Made by a program: the position numbers and the translations under genes. Shown one piece after another: positions 34,647-47,400 of a stretch of 64,000 nt of DNA (within the stretch, counting starts at the first letter, position 1; each line of letters begins with the position of its first letter). The DNA is from Sipunculus nudus. Taxonomy: Eukaryota > Annelida > Sipuncula > Golfingiida > Sipunculidae. Under the pieces are notes generated by a model. The model did no database searches. It was given only the letters and a program-made list of their open reading frames with translations, and was not told the DNA's origin. Location: positions 91,451,624-91,515,623 of the forward strand of contig CM049308.1 of NCBI GenBank assembly GCA_026874595.1. The letters run 5' to 3'.

Positions 34647-35050
34647 ACCCGAAACACTGGTGTTTTGGGTATCTCTGACGAAACACACCTTTAAATTCAA
34701 ATTTGAAGCAAAAAACTGTCATAAATGGATAAATTATCATCTCTTGAATATGTCGATGCAGTAAAATAAAAGAAAACAGTGTTTTGTACATCTGACAAGT
34801 GCTCAGCTTGATTGCATCCTGTGCCACTAGGGGGCAGCTCATACGTGGCATAAATGGTTGCCATGTAGGCCGATAAACACTGCAACATGAAAACACTTAT
34901 ATATCTTTATTTCATAAAATTATGTTACAATATTGCACAGATGTGTTCAACAAATTATTTATCTATTGGTGTTACATTTTGGCTTCAGGTTTGAAGTGGG
35001 TGTTTCGTGGTGATTTGTCAGAAGTACGCAAAACACTGGTGTTTAAGGGG
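34647..35050. mobile_element. 400-bp TIR element (MITE)
   Basis: About 40-bp inverted ends: the left reads GAAACACTGGTGTTTTGGGTA..TCTGACGAAACAC, the right is its diverged reverse complement ending ACACTGGTGTTT. No clear target duplication. No coding capacity. Confidence 0.6.
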
Positions 35051-35103
35051 ACGGGCCAGTGTGGACCAATGAGTTGGCTTTGTTACATTTTGTTGAAACA
35101 CTT

Positions 35104-36732
35104 AGGCCGTGTACAGAATCTTCAGTCAGATCGATCTCAGATTGATCCTATCGAGACTGACTATGTTCAGACAGCTCAACATCGGTCAGTGGAACCAGCT
35201 TCGAATAGCTCTCAACGAGACCAGGTCCTCGGTAGCGCCCAACGCGCACACTATGGAGTTCCATCCCAATATGGACCGCTTGCCTGTACACACGGGAACA
35301 CAAGCCATCTGTGGGAGGTCTCATAGAGAACGATCTAATGTCGACAGCAGGTCCCATCGAGACCGCCTCTAAGGCGGTCTTGTCGCCACTAGATGGATCT
35401 TGAACCATGAAATATGGGCAATTGTGCATTTTAGTGGGTTTTGTAAAAGGTTTATTTTACCATTTCTAACGCATTATTTCCAAATTTTATAATTAAGAGA
35501 AATGTAAACTTGTATAAAAAATGCTCCAATATAGCTTGTGTTCTTGGTGACATCATCAACGTTATGCACAATGTTATGGCGGACGATGAAAATTTGAGCC
35601 AATAAATTTGAGTTTTGAGACATTTTGTCTCTGAAACAACACCACCTTTCATTATACGAAGTGTCAAGAGCTCCGGACCCGTGAATACTGCCGTGCAGCT
35701 ATTTTTCCGTACTAGTTCCGGTTTACATGCGCAGTGGCGTACTGCGCAGATAACGGAAAACGGGCATCTTGTTTTGACTGGTACAGCCAAACTGAGCCGT
35801 GCTGTGCTAAAATGGCTGTGAATAAGCTGTTAAATGAGGCTTCAAAAAGCAGCCTCCATTTCTGCGTACGGCATTGCAAGAACAGCATCCAGCATCGAGA
35901 AGGACAAAACGTTTCAAACGATATGGCTGCCGTCGTGGTTGGTGACCTGTCCGGCATTGACTATTTTTACTATATAACTGACATAAAATAAAACTGCCGG
36001 ACGAATAGCTCAGTTGTTGCGGGTCCGGCACCGTCTCTTTTACTATTTAAGTGACATAAAATAAAACTGCCGGACGAATAGCTCAATTGATGCAGATCCG
36101 GCAGGGTCTTCTTTGCTTTATAAGTGACATAAAATAAAACTGCCGGACGAATAGCTCAGTTGTTGCGGGTCCGGCAGGGTCTTCTTTGCTTTATAAGTGA
36201 CATAAAATAAAACTGCCGGACGAATAGCTCAGTTGTTGCGGGTCCGGCACCGTCTCTTTTACTATTTAAGTGACATAAAATAAAAACTGCGGGACGAATA
36301 GCTCAATTGATGCGGATCCGGCAGTGTCTTTTTTGCTTTATAAGTGACATAAAATAAAACTGCCGGACTACTAGCTCAATTGTTGCGGGTCCGGCACTCA
36401 CTGCCGCGCCGTGCTTATATCATATGAAGTACCGGTACTGAGCCAGATTCAAAGAGTGCCGGACCATTAGCTTTGCATAGTCTGCGCCCGGCACTTCTGC
36501 ATTACGGTGCAACTGCGCATGTGCACAGGAAGTGCCGGACGAATAGCCAGCTGCATAATGGGTCTGGGCCCGGACCAATAGCAACAGCCTTCATTATATC
36601 CCCCACATTTTTCTAAAATTATTCATCTCTTGTATAATACAGAATATTACTTTTTTTTTTAATTTGTGTTAAAGATTGCAAAATAAGCTAAAATGCACAA
36701 TTACCGAAATATGCCTAGTCTGTACACGGCCT
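35104..36732. mobile_element. 1.6-kb TIR element upstream of SR gene 2
   Basis: Perfect 13-bp inverted ends GGCCGTGTACAGA (35104) and TCTGTACACGGCC (to 36732). The flanks share ACACTT within one or two bases of the ends, a possible target duplication. The interior is GC-richer than its surroundings and ends in a 73-bp tandem hairpin array. No transposase frame was seen. Confidence 0.72.
35995..36570. repeat. 73-bp tandem array of inverted-repeat units
   Basis: Units start TGCCGGACGAATAGCTCA at 35995, 36068, 36141, 36214, 36288 and 36361 (periods 73, 73, 73, 74, 73), with two degenerate units near 36457 and 36531. Each full unit contains TGCCGGAC...GTCCGGCA arms (slightly altered in some) around ATAGCTCA(G/A)TTGTTGCGG, then a T-rich, AT-rich spacer (AAGTGACATAAAATAAAA). 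TAGCTCAGTTG resembles a tRNA A box but no B box follows. Confidence 0.9.
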
Positions 36733-37120
36733 TACACTTGAAGTTACCGCACACCTGACCGACATCCCGTTGGTTGGGCCACATGTGCCGGTGGGCTGTG
36801 ACTATAGTGTGAGCCCCCAGCACAAGTGTGCATATCGCCAAAACTTTCACCATCTCCTATAGTATACTTTAAGCACTGTCTCAACCAATAACCTGCTAAT
36901 GAAACAGGGCTGAGATAATCAGTGTAACATTTATGCCTTTAAATTTTAACATTTTTCTGTTCGCTTCCGGTAGTGCCTTCTCTCCAAAATGGACGGCAGG
37001 ATGTTAATAGATTCGCGGTTGCTTTAACAACGGTGCTTCATTCCATCAATGCACAAAGCATCCCCGTGTAACATAAGTATACATGCAATAATTAATTCAT
37101 TCTATCGAACAGAAACTCAC

Positions 37121-37200
37121 GTTGGCTTGCTGCAATCGTGTTGGCACACGGTCTCCTCTGTTTCTGCGACTTTGCGAATGGAACAACGTACGGGAAGTAG
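37121..37200 (-). promoter_or_regulatory. candidate first (5'UTR) exon and promoter of SR gene 2
   Basis: A locally CpG-rich stretch (GCGACTTTGCGAATGG, CGTACGGGAAGTAG) with a consensus 5' splice site on the minus strand (AAC|GTGAGT, exon end 37121). An ETS-like CTTCCGG and AAAATGGACGGC lie at 36963-37000. The intron from 37120 to 33814 would contain the snoRNA at 34268. Inferred from position and composition. Confidence 0.4.
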
Positions 37201-37284
37201 CAGGAAGGGGTTCTCGCTTGTAATTCAGGGATCAGTCAAGAAATAAGGAATTCGTTTTCGAAAAAGAATAATAATAATTTTTAT

Positions 37285-37315
<31 letters not shown>

Positions 37316-37396
37316 GAGCTAAATATAACTGTTTAATATAGCAATGACAGTAGCAACAATAGTATCAGTAATGGAAGCAGTAATAGTAATAATAAT

Positions 37397-37399
<3 letters not shown>

Positions 37400-37438
<39 letters not shown>
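37400..37438. repeat. (AT)n microsatellite
   Basis: About 38 bp of AT repeats following AATAAT repeats; a second AT-rich stretch is at 37285-37316. Confidence 0.95.
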
Positions 37439-37442
<4 letters not shown>

Positions 37443-38330
37443 CGAGAGAAGAAAATTCCCAGGAAAAATCAGAATTCTACTTTTATCTTGGAAGAACAGG
37501 AATCATTATATCATAATATATCTCTTGATTCTCAGTTTTCCTGGGACAATTGAGAATTCTGTTTTGTTTTTTTCCTGGGAATAGTGGGAAGTGTCATATT
37601 TTTCCCCAGCTTCAAATCCTTAATTTTTATAGGTGAGGCAGGTTGATTTTGCAGAATTAACTATTATAATCATATTTTAATATGTTATTGATTGACCATT
37701 GTAAAAAGAGATTCATATGTTGTTTTGTTTTGTCAAAAAATAGAAAACAAAGTTTTGTTAAGATATTTTACTCTCACCTAATCATGCTTAACTCATCACA
37801 TTTAATTGGAAAACAGTAACACTAGATATATACACATCATATCGAAACATATATAATGCAATTGATATATAAAGACTTCAAGATGTGAATATTTTTAACC
37901 TACAATTTGTAAGCTTTATATTTTATTCACATAAATCTATTTTTATAAGAGTGAATATAATTTTTTAAACCACTTGAACATTACGGAATTCATGTGAAAG
38001 ACAGATAATCAAAATCTCTTTTTGAAAAAGATAAAACTGAAATATGAAAAAAAATTAAAGAGTTAAAAGTTGTCGTGTAAATTATTCAGATTCTTCCCAG
38101 GATAAATGTGTATTAATACAATTATTATTTTCCCAGGTATGAATTTCGTAATTCTATAAGCTTTACCCGGATGAATGTGAATTCTCATTTAATTTTCGCA
38201 GGGAGAAATGGAATCATTTCATACCATCTCTTGATTCTCATTTTTTCACATGGCGGAAGAATGAGAATTCCCATTCTTCCCGCGGGAAGATTTTGGATCC
38301 TTACAGATTCTCATTCTTCCCTCTACATAT
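37443..38330. repeat. diverged repeats of TTCCCAGGA / GAGAATTC phrases
   Basis: TTCCCAGG/CCTGGGAA and CTCTTGATTCTCA...TGAGAATTC phrases recur in both orientations near 37455, 37530, 37575, 38095, 38135, 38230 and 38270. Probably remnants of a foldback-type repeat; boundaries are not clear. Confidence 0.4.
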
Positions 38331-39959
38331 ATATATACCGTATTATAAATACCGAAAATATATATAAATATATCACGGTTTTTATTGATATTTAACAGAC
38401 TTTCTGGCCTTTTATTATATTTGAAAAATAGAATGAAATAGAAATATATTAATTGAAAGAAAAGTTGAAAATACACGGTAAGCTCTACATCATTATGTTA
38501 AAATATTGTGCAAATAACCAATATTCTTTTTTATATAAAAAAATCCCATATAAAAATTTCATCACAGAACTATTCACTAAGTAGCACTCATTGATAATAA
38601 TAATAATAACAGACTATGTACGCGATCATTAATTTATTCATACATGGAACTGCTGGAACAAACTCAGCTTCAAAAAAATCTTTTCTTTATTCTGGTCGAA
38701 GAAAGATGTATATCGTCCAATTATTCTATTTTTTTATAGAACTTATTTGAAATTGTGATAGCATAAAAACAATAGGAAAAATACGGATCGATTGACTTTT
38801 GTAATACTTATTTCATTGTGTAAGAAGTTGATTGTAAAGCTGGAATTAATTTAGTTAATTTTGTACTTGGTAAATTTATTTTACAGGATTAAAATTGTTG
38901 ATATATATTAGCAGTAAAATATATTTTTCTAGGCATTTCAGTTGTCTTAAATAAAAAGTGTACGTGACTGGCCTATATTAAAGGTTAAATTCATAAAGGC
39001 CTAAGCCTACATGCAAAACTACAGTATAAGCCTAGATTCGTTTATAAACGTTCCAAATCAATAAAACAAATGTATATATACATCATTATACTAAACTAGT
39101 TAAAAAATTATTTAAAAACAGATCGAGTATGCTTGCTTTTATCATAAAAAATAAGAATTAATCATCTTTATATTTTATTCATCTATTTTTTTATCCAGGG
39201 TTGGATACAGGCTTCCTTTAAAAGGGGCTGCTTTCGACTGATCTAGGAAAAGCCAAAACAAATAAACGTGCTTAAAAAGAAAACTTTTATAGTCAAACAC
39301 AGGAATAAATTAAGTGATTCATTTATATAATTTTGCAGGTTAACTGAAATAAATATAGTTTTATACTTTGTTTTTTTTTAGCTTTGTAGAAAAAAATTAA
39401 TACTTTAAAGGTTAGTAAGGGGGCTTGCTCCCCAAAACCGGTGCCCTTCAATTGATCAGGGATGGTATTTTTCGTTGTTCTTTTATTAGAATCGTAGATA
39501 TGCATGATTTTTTCTGTTGATTTATTACAATTTATTAAGAAAAGTTGCCGTGAATGTAGCAATTTGCCGTATTAATCTTGCCATTTAATGGTTATGTAAT
39601 GTATAAACACCAGCAAGGCTATTATCGTTGATGATCTTCAAAATAAAAAAAATGACAACTAGGTTTGGCTCTTCGATACGACATGTGTAAGTGGAAAGCA
39701 AGGCGGTAATACGATTCCGCTCTCCGAATTCAATTTCGTATGTTCTAGAAGATCGCCATGCAAAATATTGTGCTGTTCAACCTTTGACCCGGTCGCTTAT
39801 GACCTAATAATCTCAAACCGATGTTAAAGTTTTCATATTTCTCAATAAGTTATTGTCATTACTATAATATAATAGGCTCATAATTACAGACTATTTATAC
39901 TCGTTTAGCAGAACAATAATTATTTCTTAAAACATTTATATAAGTAAAAGATATGTTGT
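38331..39959. other. AT-rich intergenic spacer between SR gene 2 and INO80
   Basis: No gene, RNA or transposon terminus was recognised. Confidence 0.5.
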
Positions 39960-40146
39960 TGATGGATTTGAGATAACAATGGAGGGGGACCCCCAGCAGC
40001 GCAACAGGAAAGTCATGAACCTGGTTGTATTTGCCGCCGTGAGCCGTGCAACCGATCCATTCAAGGATCGCCATATTGGCCCTCGCATTCTGTCGGACTT
40101 TGTCCTCCATGTTGCCTCAATTTATACTGCTACGGCGAAAAAGGAG
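39960..40146 (+). promoter_or_regulatory. candidate INO80 promoter / first (5'UTR) exon
   Basis: A GC-richer island in AT-rich surroundings, ending at a good 5' splice site (AAGGAG|GTATGT). It contains ATCGCCATATTGG, a weak YY1-like motif. INO80's ATG exon at 44242 begins with a 3' splice site, so a non-coding exon upstream is required, and this is the best candidate. A second possible donor (CCTT|GTAAGT) lies near 40350. A 66-codon frame starts at 39979 and reads through the donor; I do not treat it as a separate gene. Confidence 0.35.
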
Positions 40147-42239
40147 GTATGTTGGTGTCACAATTGTCATGGGTAGGGGAGGCTAAGTTACTTCATTGTA
40201 AATTACAACTTGATTTGTTTTGAAATTACGAGTCCCCGGTAAATATGCGGTGTGGCTCGGGCTGTCAGGCGGCCACAAATGTATGCTCAAGCTGCCTGTT
40301 CAATTTGGGTCAGTTGTGCCGCATGTCTGCGCCTTAGGGAAAATGCCTTCCTTGTAAGTTTGAGGTGCTGTGCTGTCTAATCACAAGACAGTTTGATGCC
40401 CTGCCCACTTTTACCCGGCGTGGACGGTCACTGCTGCACGTGTTTCATTCAGCATTTCCAAGGTGTGTCAGGGGTCTGACACAAGACTTGTCCTTTCCCG
40501 TTCTGTTCATCTGTCATATGTACTCGAACTGTCACAGTGCTGGTAATAGTGTATCACACTGACCAGTACTGCCTGAAATGCATGTGTAATTTTTCTTTTT
40601 TGAATTTAATAACTGTTGTCAAGTGTGAAAATCTGCAACTAGGGTGTACATCACGTGCTAGTGTGAGTGGTTTATTTACATGTAAAGAAATATGTAAGGA
40701 ACACCTGTTATACTTCATGAAATGATTTAACTTGATATTTGATTTTTATAAATGCAAAACCATTAAAGGAAAAATCTTAAAATAATAAAATTAAAAAGGG
40801 GTGTGGTTCTAGAATGTTAACAAGTCTTTTCATTTGAGAAATAATGTTTATTTTAGAATATTGTTTTTGTATGTAAACATAGGAACTTTGTATTATTTAT
40901 TTATGTTATTATTCCAAATTTAATATCTTTAAAATAATTTTGATATTTCTTTTGATGAACCAGATATTTAAATGTACTTTACCTTGGATGTCTCCACCTT
41001 AAACTCGTCTCTGGTATATGAAGAACATGCGTGGGAACAACACTCCATGCCAACACCTCTATTTACCTGTTTTTTTTTTATTTTATTTCTTTAAAATTCA
41101 TTTAGTTAGCAGTCCAAAATCTGTGGAAATCAGAGGATAAAATGCATTATTTTTATATTAAATGGTAAATTTAATTATACAAAATAATATCTTGATACCT
41201 GTCATCTTTTATTATACCGCCAAGTCTCTCACTGGGTCACAAACTGTCTCTTTTGAATGTTTCAATGATTTGTTGTCTATGTTGTGGAGTGACAATCTAT
41301 TGACATCTCAATGACCATGCAAATCATTTCCTCATTACAAGTGATATTACATTATGATGCCACTAATTCTCCTGGTGTGACCTCCTCACATTTACATCAA
41401 GACTGATTGTACAAATTGAACATATTATTTTCTATGTCAACACAACAATTCTATTTTATTTAGAATTTATTTAGAATTATTTTTTATTTTATATGTCACA
41501 TGCCTTCAGCCTACCAGTTGTAGATTGTTTTAACCATTTTAATCATTCTTTTAATTTATGATGTCTTTGACTGTACATACATTTATACAGTAAGGATAGA
41601 CCAGTGAATTAGATGTTTCAGAATTTGTGAGTGATACATGGCAGTTTTCATGCTGATAGTTAATGCTTGGCCCAAAGTTAAAAGCCCATATAATACAAAA
41701 TTCTTGTTTGTGTGTGTGTGTATGTAAGTAACTGTAAGAGGGAGAGAAGATGGCAGGAAATAAGTGATATGAATACTGTTGACTTGCACATGATCATTAC
41801 CAGTTCATGTAGTTATATTATATTGTTATTATATAAAAGAAAATCATGCATGGTACCTAAGCTGTTCATCAGATTTCATTAATTTCTCATTTAAATTTGT
41901 TGGAAAATCATTTAAATAACGGATACAGAATGAACCTGAAAATTATGCAGCCTAGAAGTAGAAATCTATGATCAGAGCACTCATTTTGATCAGCAAGAAA
42001 TATTCTTCCATATCTCACAAAGAAATTTATTCTTGTATGATTTATTAAAACTAGTCCACTTGCTGTAAAATTGATTGTGTTATTTCAGAATGATCATATT
42101 GATAGTTTGTTATGGCTGGCCTCCAGCCACTTGGATCCAGGTGTTTTGGGTGATTAAGCATGGGTTGGATAATTAACTGTTTGCTTCCCCACACATGCAC
42201 TCCTAATACACCTTATATATTGACAGTATTTTCAAAGAG

Positions 42240-42425
42240 TTTCATTTTAATATTTGTTTCATTTCAATGTAATACAGTTATAGTATTGTACATAATGTCT
42301 TGTTTCATTTCAGTGTAATACAGATATATTATTGCACGTCTTGTTTCAATTCAATGTAATACAGTTATATTATTGCATATAATGTTGTTTCATTTTAAAT
42401 TAATACAGTTATATTATTGCACACA
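42240..42425. repeat. short tandem repeats, about 60 bp
   Basis: Four diverged copies of a unit with TTGTTTCATTTCA(G/A)TGTAATACAG(T/A)TATA(T/G)TATTG. Confidence 0.7.
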
Positions 42426-43401
42426 GTTTCTTGTGAAAATTGAAATTCAGACCTCTGAGTAGACCTTATTTAGTTTATTTCAGTGCATTTTACCAGAATA
42501 ATCAATATTTAGGTTGAAATTTTTTTGCATCACTTGATACAATCATGTTAATTTTTAAATGGATTTTGTCAGTATGATTGCTGATGATACTGCGATGATA
42601 TCACAAGTTTTTGCTCAAGCTTGGTGCCAGGATTTACTCATGTATGGATTTTTTTTTATTAGGAATTTTTTATTTAATTATATTAAAACTAGGAAAAATG
42701 TGTGTGAATGTCTGCATTAGGAAAAATGCCTGAGTATTGATTAAAGTAGTATTACACAGAAAAGTAGCAAAATACACCAAAATATTGATTATATTTAATG
42801 CATAAGCAGAGCTATCATTTGGTTATTCCATGGCAACTATTTTAGCTTAATTGAAGTGAACATCAGTCCTTTGTCAGTGGTCAGTCTGTCTGTCCATTTT
42901 GCTGGTCCCTCAGTATCGATTCACAGATTTTGACTTTGAGAACTAAGATCAAACTCGATATCATCCAGACCTTATATTAGGTCATGGTGACTTTACTGAC
43001 TTATATACAGCTGGCCATCTTAAAACAGTGTTTTGTATTTATCATATTATTGTGGAAAAAATCTTACTGAAACATGTATCCCTGTCATGAGAAATTTGAA
43101 TCAGATTTGCCCAGAATGTTCTTTAAAATATAAAGGTGTGGAATTTTACTCTGGTTTGTCAGGTTGTACATTTAAATTAGTAAAAATTCATTTGAGAGAT
43201 CTAGTTTCTCGGTAATGAGTCGGGCATCGATTTCCTTAAAACCAGCCGTATATTTAATTAGAGTTAACTTTATCCTGCCCCATGACTGGTGGCTGTAGCT
43301 TCCCTTGTTATCTCACCTGCAAGCTATAACCATGGAGCGACATCCATCATCTGTTGATGCTCACAGGTTTTTCTCAGTAATTGCTGGACAGATAATCTAG
43401 C

Positions 43402-43901
43402 TTAAAGGGACCCAATCACCTATAAAGCATGTTGAATTAACACCAAAAAAAGCTTCCTTCCTTTGCAATAAATTTTTACCTGCCAAAACATTGCCCTGAA
43501 ACCGTTTGCTTACTCCTGTAAACGAGTGTTAAAAACAGTGGACCGGGCACGATAAAAAATGGTCAACATAAACATAGTGCATATGAATCTGTGCATCGCT
43601 GAGCCACAACACCTGCCAATATGACTTGGCCCCAAATGTTTTACATGTTCTGGCTGGCTGAAACTTTGTGTGTTGTGGCTCACAATTGAACCTCCAGTCA
43701 TGCGGCCTTGCTATGGTAAACTGACACACAAGGACTGTGTTTGCAAGCACGCAGTGCCATAACAAGGTGTTAAACAGCTGTATGTGAGGTACTTAGACTG
43801 TGTGCTGGGATGGTATTGCTGGAAAACTTTTGTATAATGCAAAACTGAACTGATAGTGTGAAAGAATAGGCATAATAATGCTCCTGATTATGTCCCTTTA
43901 A
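43402..43901. mobile_element. 500-bp TTAA-flanked TIR element (piggyBac-like MITE)
   Basis: TTAA (43402-43405) is followed by AGGGACCCAATCA. The other end reads TGATTATGTCCCT followed by TTAA (43898-43901). The inverted ends match at 11/13. TTAA duplication is the hallmark of piggyBac insertion. No transposase frame. Confidence 0.65.
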
Positions 43902-44241
43902 TGAAAATAAAATGGCTCACCTGTAAACATGGCTCAGTTCAACTTGAACATATATTCTCTTGGGGTGGGGTGCCAAGCTCTACCTCTGTTCCAAAGTGTG
44001 ATACATTAAACCTGTCTTACCTTGTGTTCCTTGCTTTAAGGTCTTTGAAGTTCCATTCAGCCAATGCAGTTTCATTGAACTTTGTACAACTTATCACTAC
44101 TATTCAGTACACTACAGCTCTGCAGCATCAGTACACTATGACCATATCATGACAGTGTTGTTTAAGTTTGTGACACTCCATTTTTTTTTTACAAAAGTCA
44201 TTTTTCACCTGGTTTAATGTTTTCTTTTTTTATGTTGCTAG

Positions 44242-44409
44242 GTGAGGCATTATGGCAACCGAGGCTGTCACGGCCTCTGGGTCTGGGAACAATGGTATCC
44301 CAGCAGACCTTGCAAAACCATTACACGTGCAGCGAGCAGAGAGAGCGCTGCGACTGGAACCACTGCTGTCTTACATAGGAGGGCTTCTCCATCAGCAGCA
44401 GCCACCAAG
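44242..44409 (+). CDS. INO80: INO80 exon with start codon (residues 1-52)
   Basis: The acceptor is GTTGCTAG|GTGAGGCATT and the ATG is at 44252. It encodes MATEAVTASGSGNNGIPADL, AKPLHVQRAERALRLEPLLS and YIGGLLHQQQPP. The donor is AG|GTAGGT. Confidence 0.93.
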
Positions 44410-47400
44410 GTAGGTAGGATCCAACATCATTTGAAATGTGTACCAGTATCTTACCCTTCATTATTTTGCACTTTTATACAGTTTTATTCCAAATGCGATA
44501 GGTGACATGCTGCATAAAATTCCCTTGTGAAATCAGTCTATGAAAACATGGCACAGTGTATGTAAATGAGGCTGCAAAATACCATTCTTGAAATAAAGTC
44601 AAATTTCTCAGGAATAAATGGAAAAGATGGATAAAAATGACCCTTAGGAGACACTTGGCATTAATTCCCAACATTTCAAGACTGTAAATGGGTATTTCTG
44701 AGGCCTGACCACTGGGAAATTACCTGACGATGGTCAAGGGCCACCACAGTTAATTATAATATTAATAAAGGCTCTCAGTGTAAAGGGCTTGATGTCAGTG
44801 TATAAGGTTTGCCAACCCTGCTAAATTACAAGTTCACTGATCACACTGAAAAAAGAATCCAAAATAAAACGATAGTCAGTAGCCAGTTTTTTATAACCTG
44901 TAGCCAATTTTTGACAGCCAGTAGCTAGCTTACTTCCACATCTATTTGTGTATACACCCATAAAGAAATCTACTTTAACTGAATTAAAAACCCTGACAAA
45001 ATTAAATGATGGGCTGACGTGTGAATACTGTAGGTCTTCTCTGCAGCTAAGGACTCATGATATCTTTTTAAGGGGGTTCAGTGTATCATAATAATTTACA
45101 TGGCTTGAACATAATATATCAGAAATCTCTCTTAATATAGCTTTATATAATCAAAACATAAAAGCATAAATTTATAGCATGGACTTATATTTACCACTGA
45201 ATATAATCACATTGAATTTCAACTTTACTTTATATTGCCCATTAAACCCAGGTTTACCAAGAAAAAAAAACCAAGAAGCTAGGCTTTATGCTCAAAACCT
45301 GGCTTTTTTTAGAAACCTGGATAAGCCCATGTAAGCAATAAAGCAGATGATGAAAACCTTTCACTGTTGTATGTTTGCCTCAGCATTGGCAAGTAGGCAA
45401 AATAAGATCAGGCCTTTCAGTCCATCCATTCGTTTATTGTTAAATTTTTCAAATGTGATGATATCTGAAAATCATTGCTCTGATCCAAATATTTGCCAAA
45501 TCTATTATTCTGAGTTGTCATAATGGATTGTATGGCCCTAGATATGTTTTCTTTTTCGGTTCAGGTTGTGAGAGTGTACTAAGTGCTGATGTTACATCCT
45601 GGCTGTCAGACCTCAGCTTTGTCTGTGTCATTCCTTACTCAATAAGGGGGGATGAATCATATTTATGAACTTTTCTCTGTGTCATGGCTTCCTTTAGCTA
45701 GTAAATCCACGGTGAAGAATGGATGGTCAAATTTCTAAAAAGTGGCAATCTTATGTAATATTAGGACAGTGCACTGTCCATGATATCTATAGTCTGTTCC
45801 ACTAACCTGTGTCTGCCTGTTTTGGCAGAATATATTTTAAACAGGGACTTCATTGTGTCACAAAAATTCCTGTTTGAATTCATTGTTTTACCAAATTAAA
45901 TGCTGGAAGGCATGAAACATATAACAAGAATCCATTTGGTTTATACATTTCTTTAAAATAATTTATTGTGGATGAAAATCACACAAAAAATTTTCATAAG
46001 ATCAGCTGGAAGGGTTGTTCTGAAAATCAGGTTGCCAGAATGTCTTAGATAACTTTGTCTTGTAGATCTATGCTCTTTTTGCATCATTTAAATCACTTGC
46101 TCCTGAAAATAGTGTAAGCAATATAATTCAAAATTTAATTCTTATTTAATTTAATTTAATTTCTTAAAGGAATTTTCTTCTGTATTGACTTATTGAACAC
46201 ATCCATAGATATGGATTAAAGGATGAAGTCTAAATTTGGGTCATGACCTTACTGTGAGAGTTGCTTTGACCTTGAATAATTCCAAATTTAGTGAAAATTA
46301 CATAGAACAGGGCTCGAAATAAAATCTTTCCGTCTGTCTCAGATAGGTAAACGTGAGCACGGAAAGGTATTTTTCATTTTGTACTAATCCGTTGGAAAGG
46401 TGAATGTTTTCTACATTAATACCTGGTAAGCAGTAACAAATATGACACAAAAAAAAAACTTAATAGTTTACAGGTGGCCCTATATTTTGTATATTTTCCT
46501 ATAAAAATGGTCTTTCATTTCTTTAACGTTCCTGCATTTTGGCCCTCATCTCTTATGTTTTCTTGGTTGTTTTACTGTACAATTGTTTCACATATAACTG
46601 TTAATATTGAAAACATTCAATTCTTTTTGCATACAAGTAGGATGGCATGCAAGTTGACAGAATCAGGTTTACATTGAGTGGAATGGGACTGACAATTAGA
46701 TCTGATGTTAGGATGCATCTTTAGCGGAAATGCAAATTTTTCTGCAGAAAGGCAAACCTGTTTTAATGCCTTTCTGTTGTTGGAATGGTGAATTTTCAAA
46801 GTATTTCAAGCCCTGTAAAACATTACATTTCTCAATACTGAGTAGATGGTTTGTTCTGGGAATCAGAGTAATGAAAGTTCTTGGATGGTAAGTTCTCAAA
46901 TATATAAACTGGTGACCTTGTCCTTTTTCTTGAAGGTCAATCTCTATAAATAAAGGATATAATATGTGAGCCTCATGAATTCTGAAGTACTGCATATTGT
47001 TTTCCCTCAATATTGATACATGTGCAAATAGTTTCAGGCAAGTTTTCAGATGAGTGAGAAAATTGTTGACCTTGACCTTCAAGGTGAAATGAGCTTTTTG
47101 CGAACTTCTGAGTTATTCAAAAAAAGTGTAACACTTTTTCCCCATTTTGTTTTAAGTTATTTGAGGACTAGGGGGTAAAGGTGACGTTGAACTTCCTCCT
47201 CAATTCTGAAAGGTTTCAATACATGCTTCAGAAACGTCGGGCCTATTTTATATGAGGTATTCCTAAGCTCCACAGATACTGCTGCATCTCTTATTCCAGA
47301 AATTTTTTAGAAATCTTAATAATTGAAAACATGAGAAAACTGTCAAAACAACAAAACATCTCAAACTAACATGACAGTTTAGTTCACTTGTCACAGGCAA

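Larger units (their letters stand above)
40147..44241. other. probable INO80 5'UTR intron
   Basis: AT-rich intron. Near 42240-42420 the phrase TTTCATT..AATGTAATACAGTTATATTATTGCA repeats about four times. A TTAA-flanked element at 43402-43901 is listed separately. Confidence 0.5.

Noticed and set aside
35995-36430. Regular direct repeats resembling a CRISPR array, and a tRNA A-box-like TAGCTCAGTTG
   Set aside because: The whole unit including the spacer is repeated, the genome is eukaryotic, and no B box or tRNA fold is present.
39979-40176. Short frame MEGDPQQRNRKVMNLVVF...
   Set aside because: It crosses a strong 5' splice site at 40146, has no recognisable homology, and is better explained as part of a non-coding first exon; kept only as a promoter candidate.
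42580-42620. TGATGA/CTGA pattern suggesting another snoRNA in INO80 intron 1
   Set aside because: No terminal stem and no correctly spaced D box; other TGATGA sites in INO80 introns failed the same test.
44242-44505. GTG-initiated frame over the INO80 start exon
   Set aside because: Wrong frame; the ATG at 44252 gives the conserved ADLAKPLHV..ERALRLEPLL sequence and a matching donor.
46708-47082. 124-codon minus-strand frame in an INO80 intron
   Set aside because: No recognisable domain, and it overlaps GTGACCTTGACC-type repeat debris.
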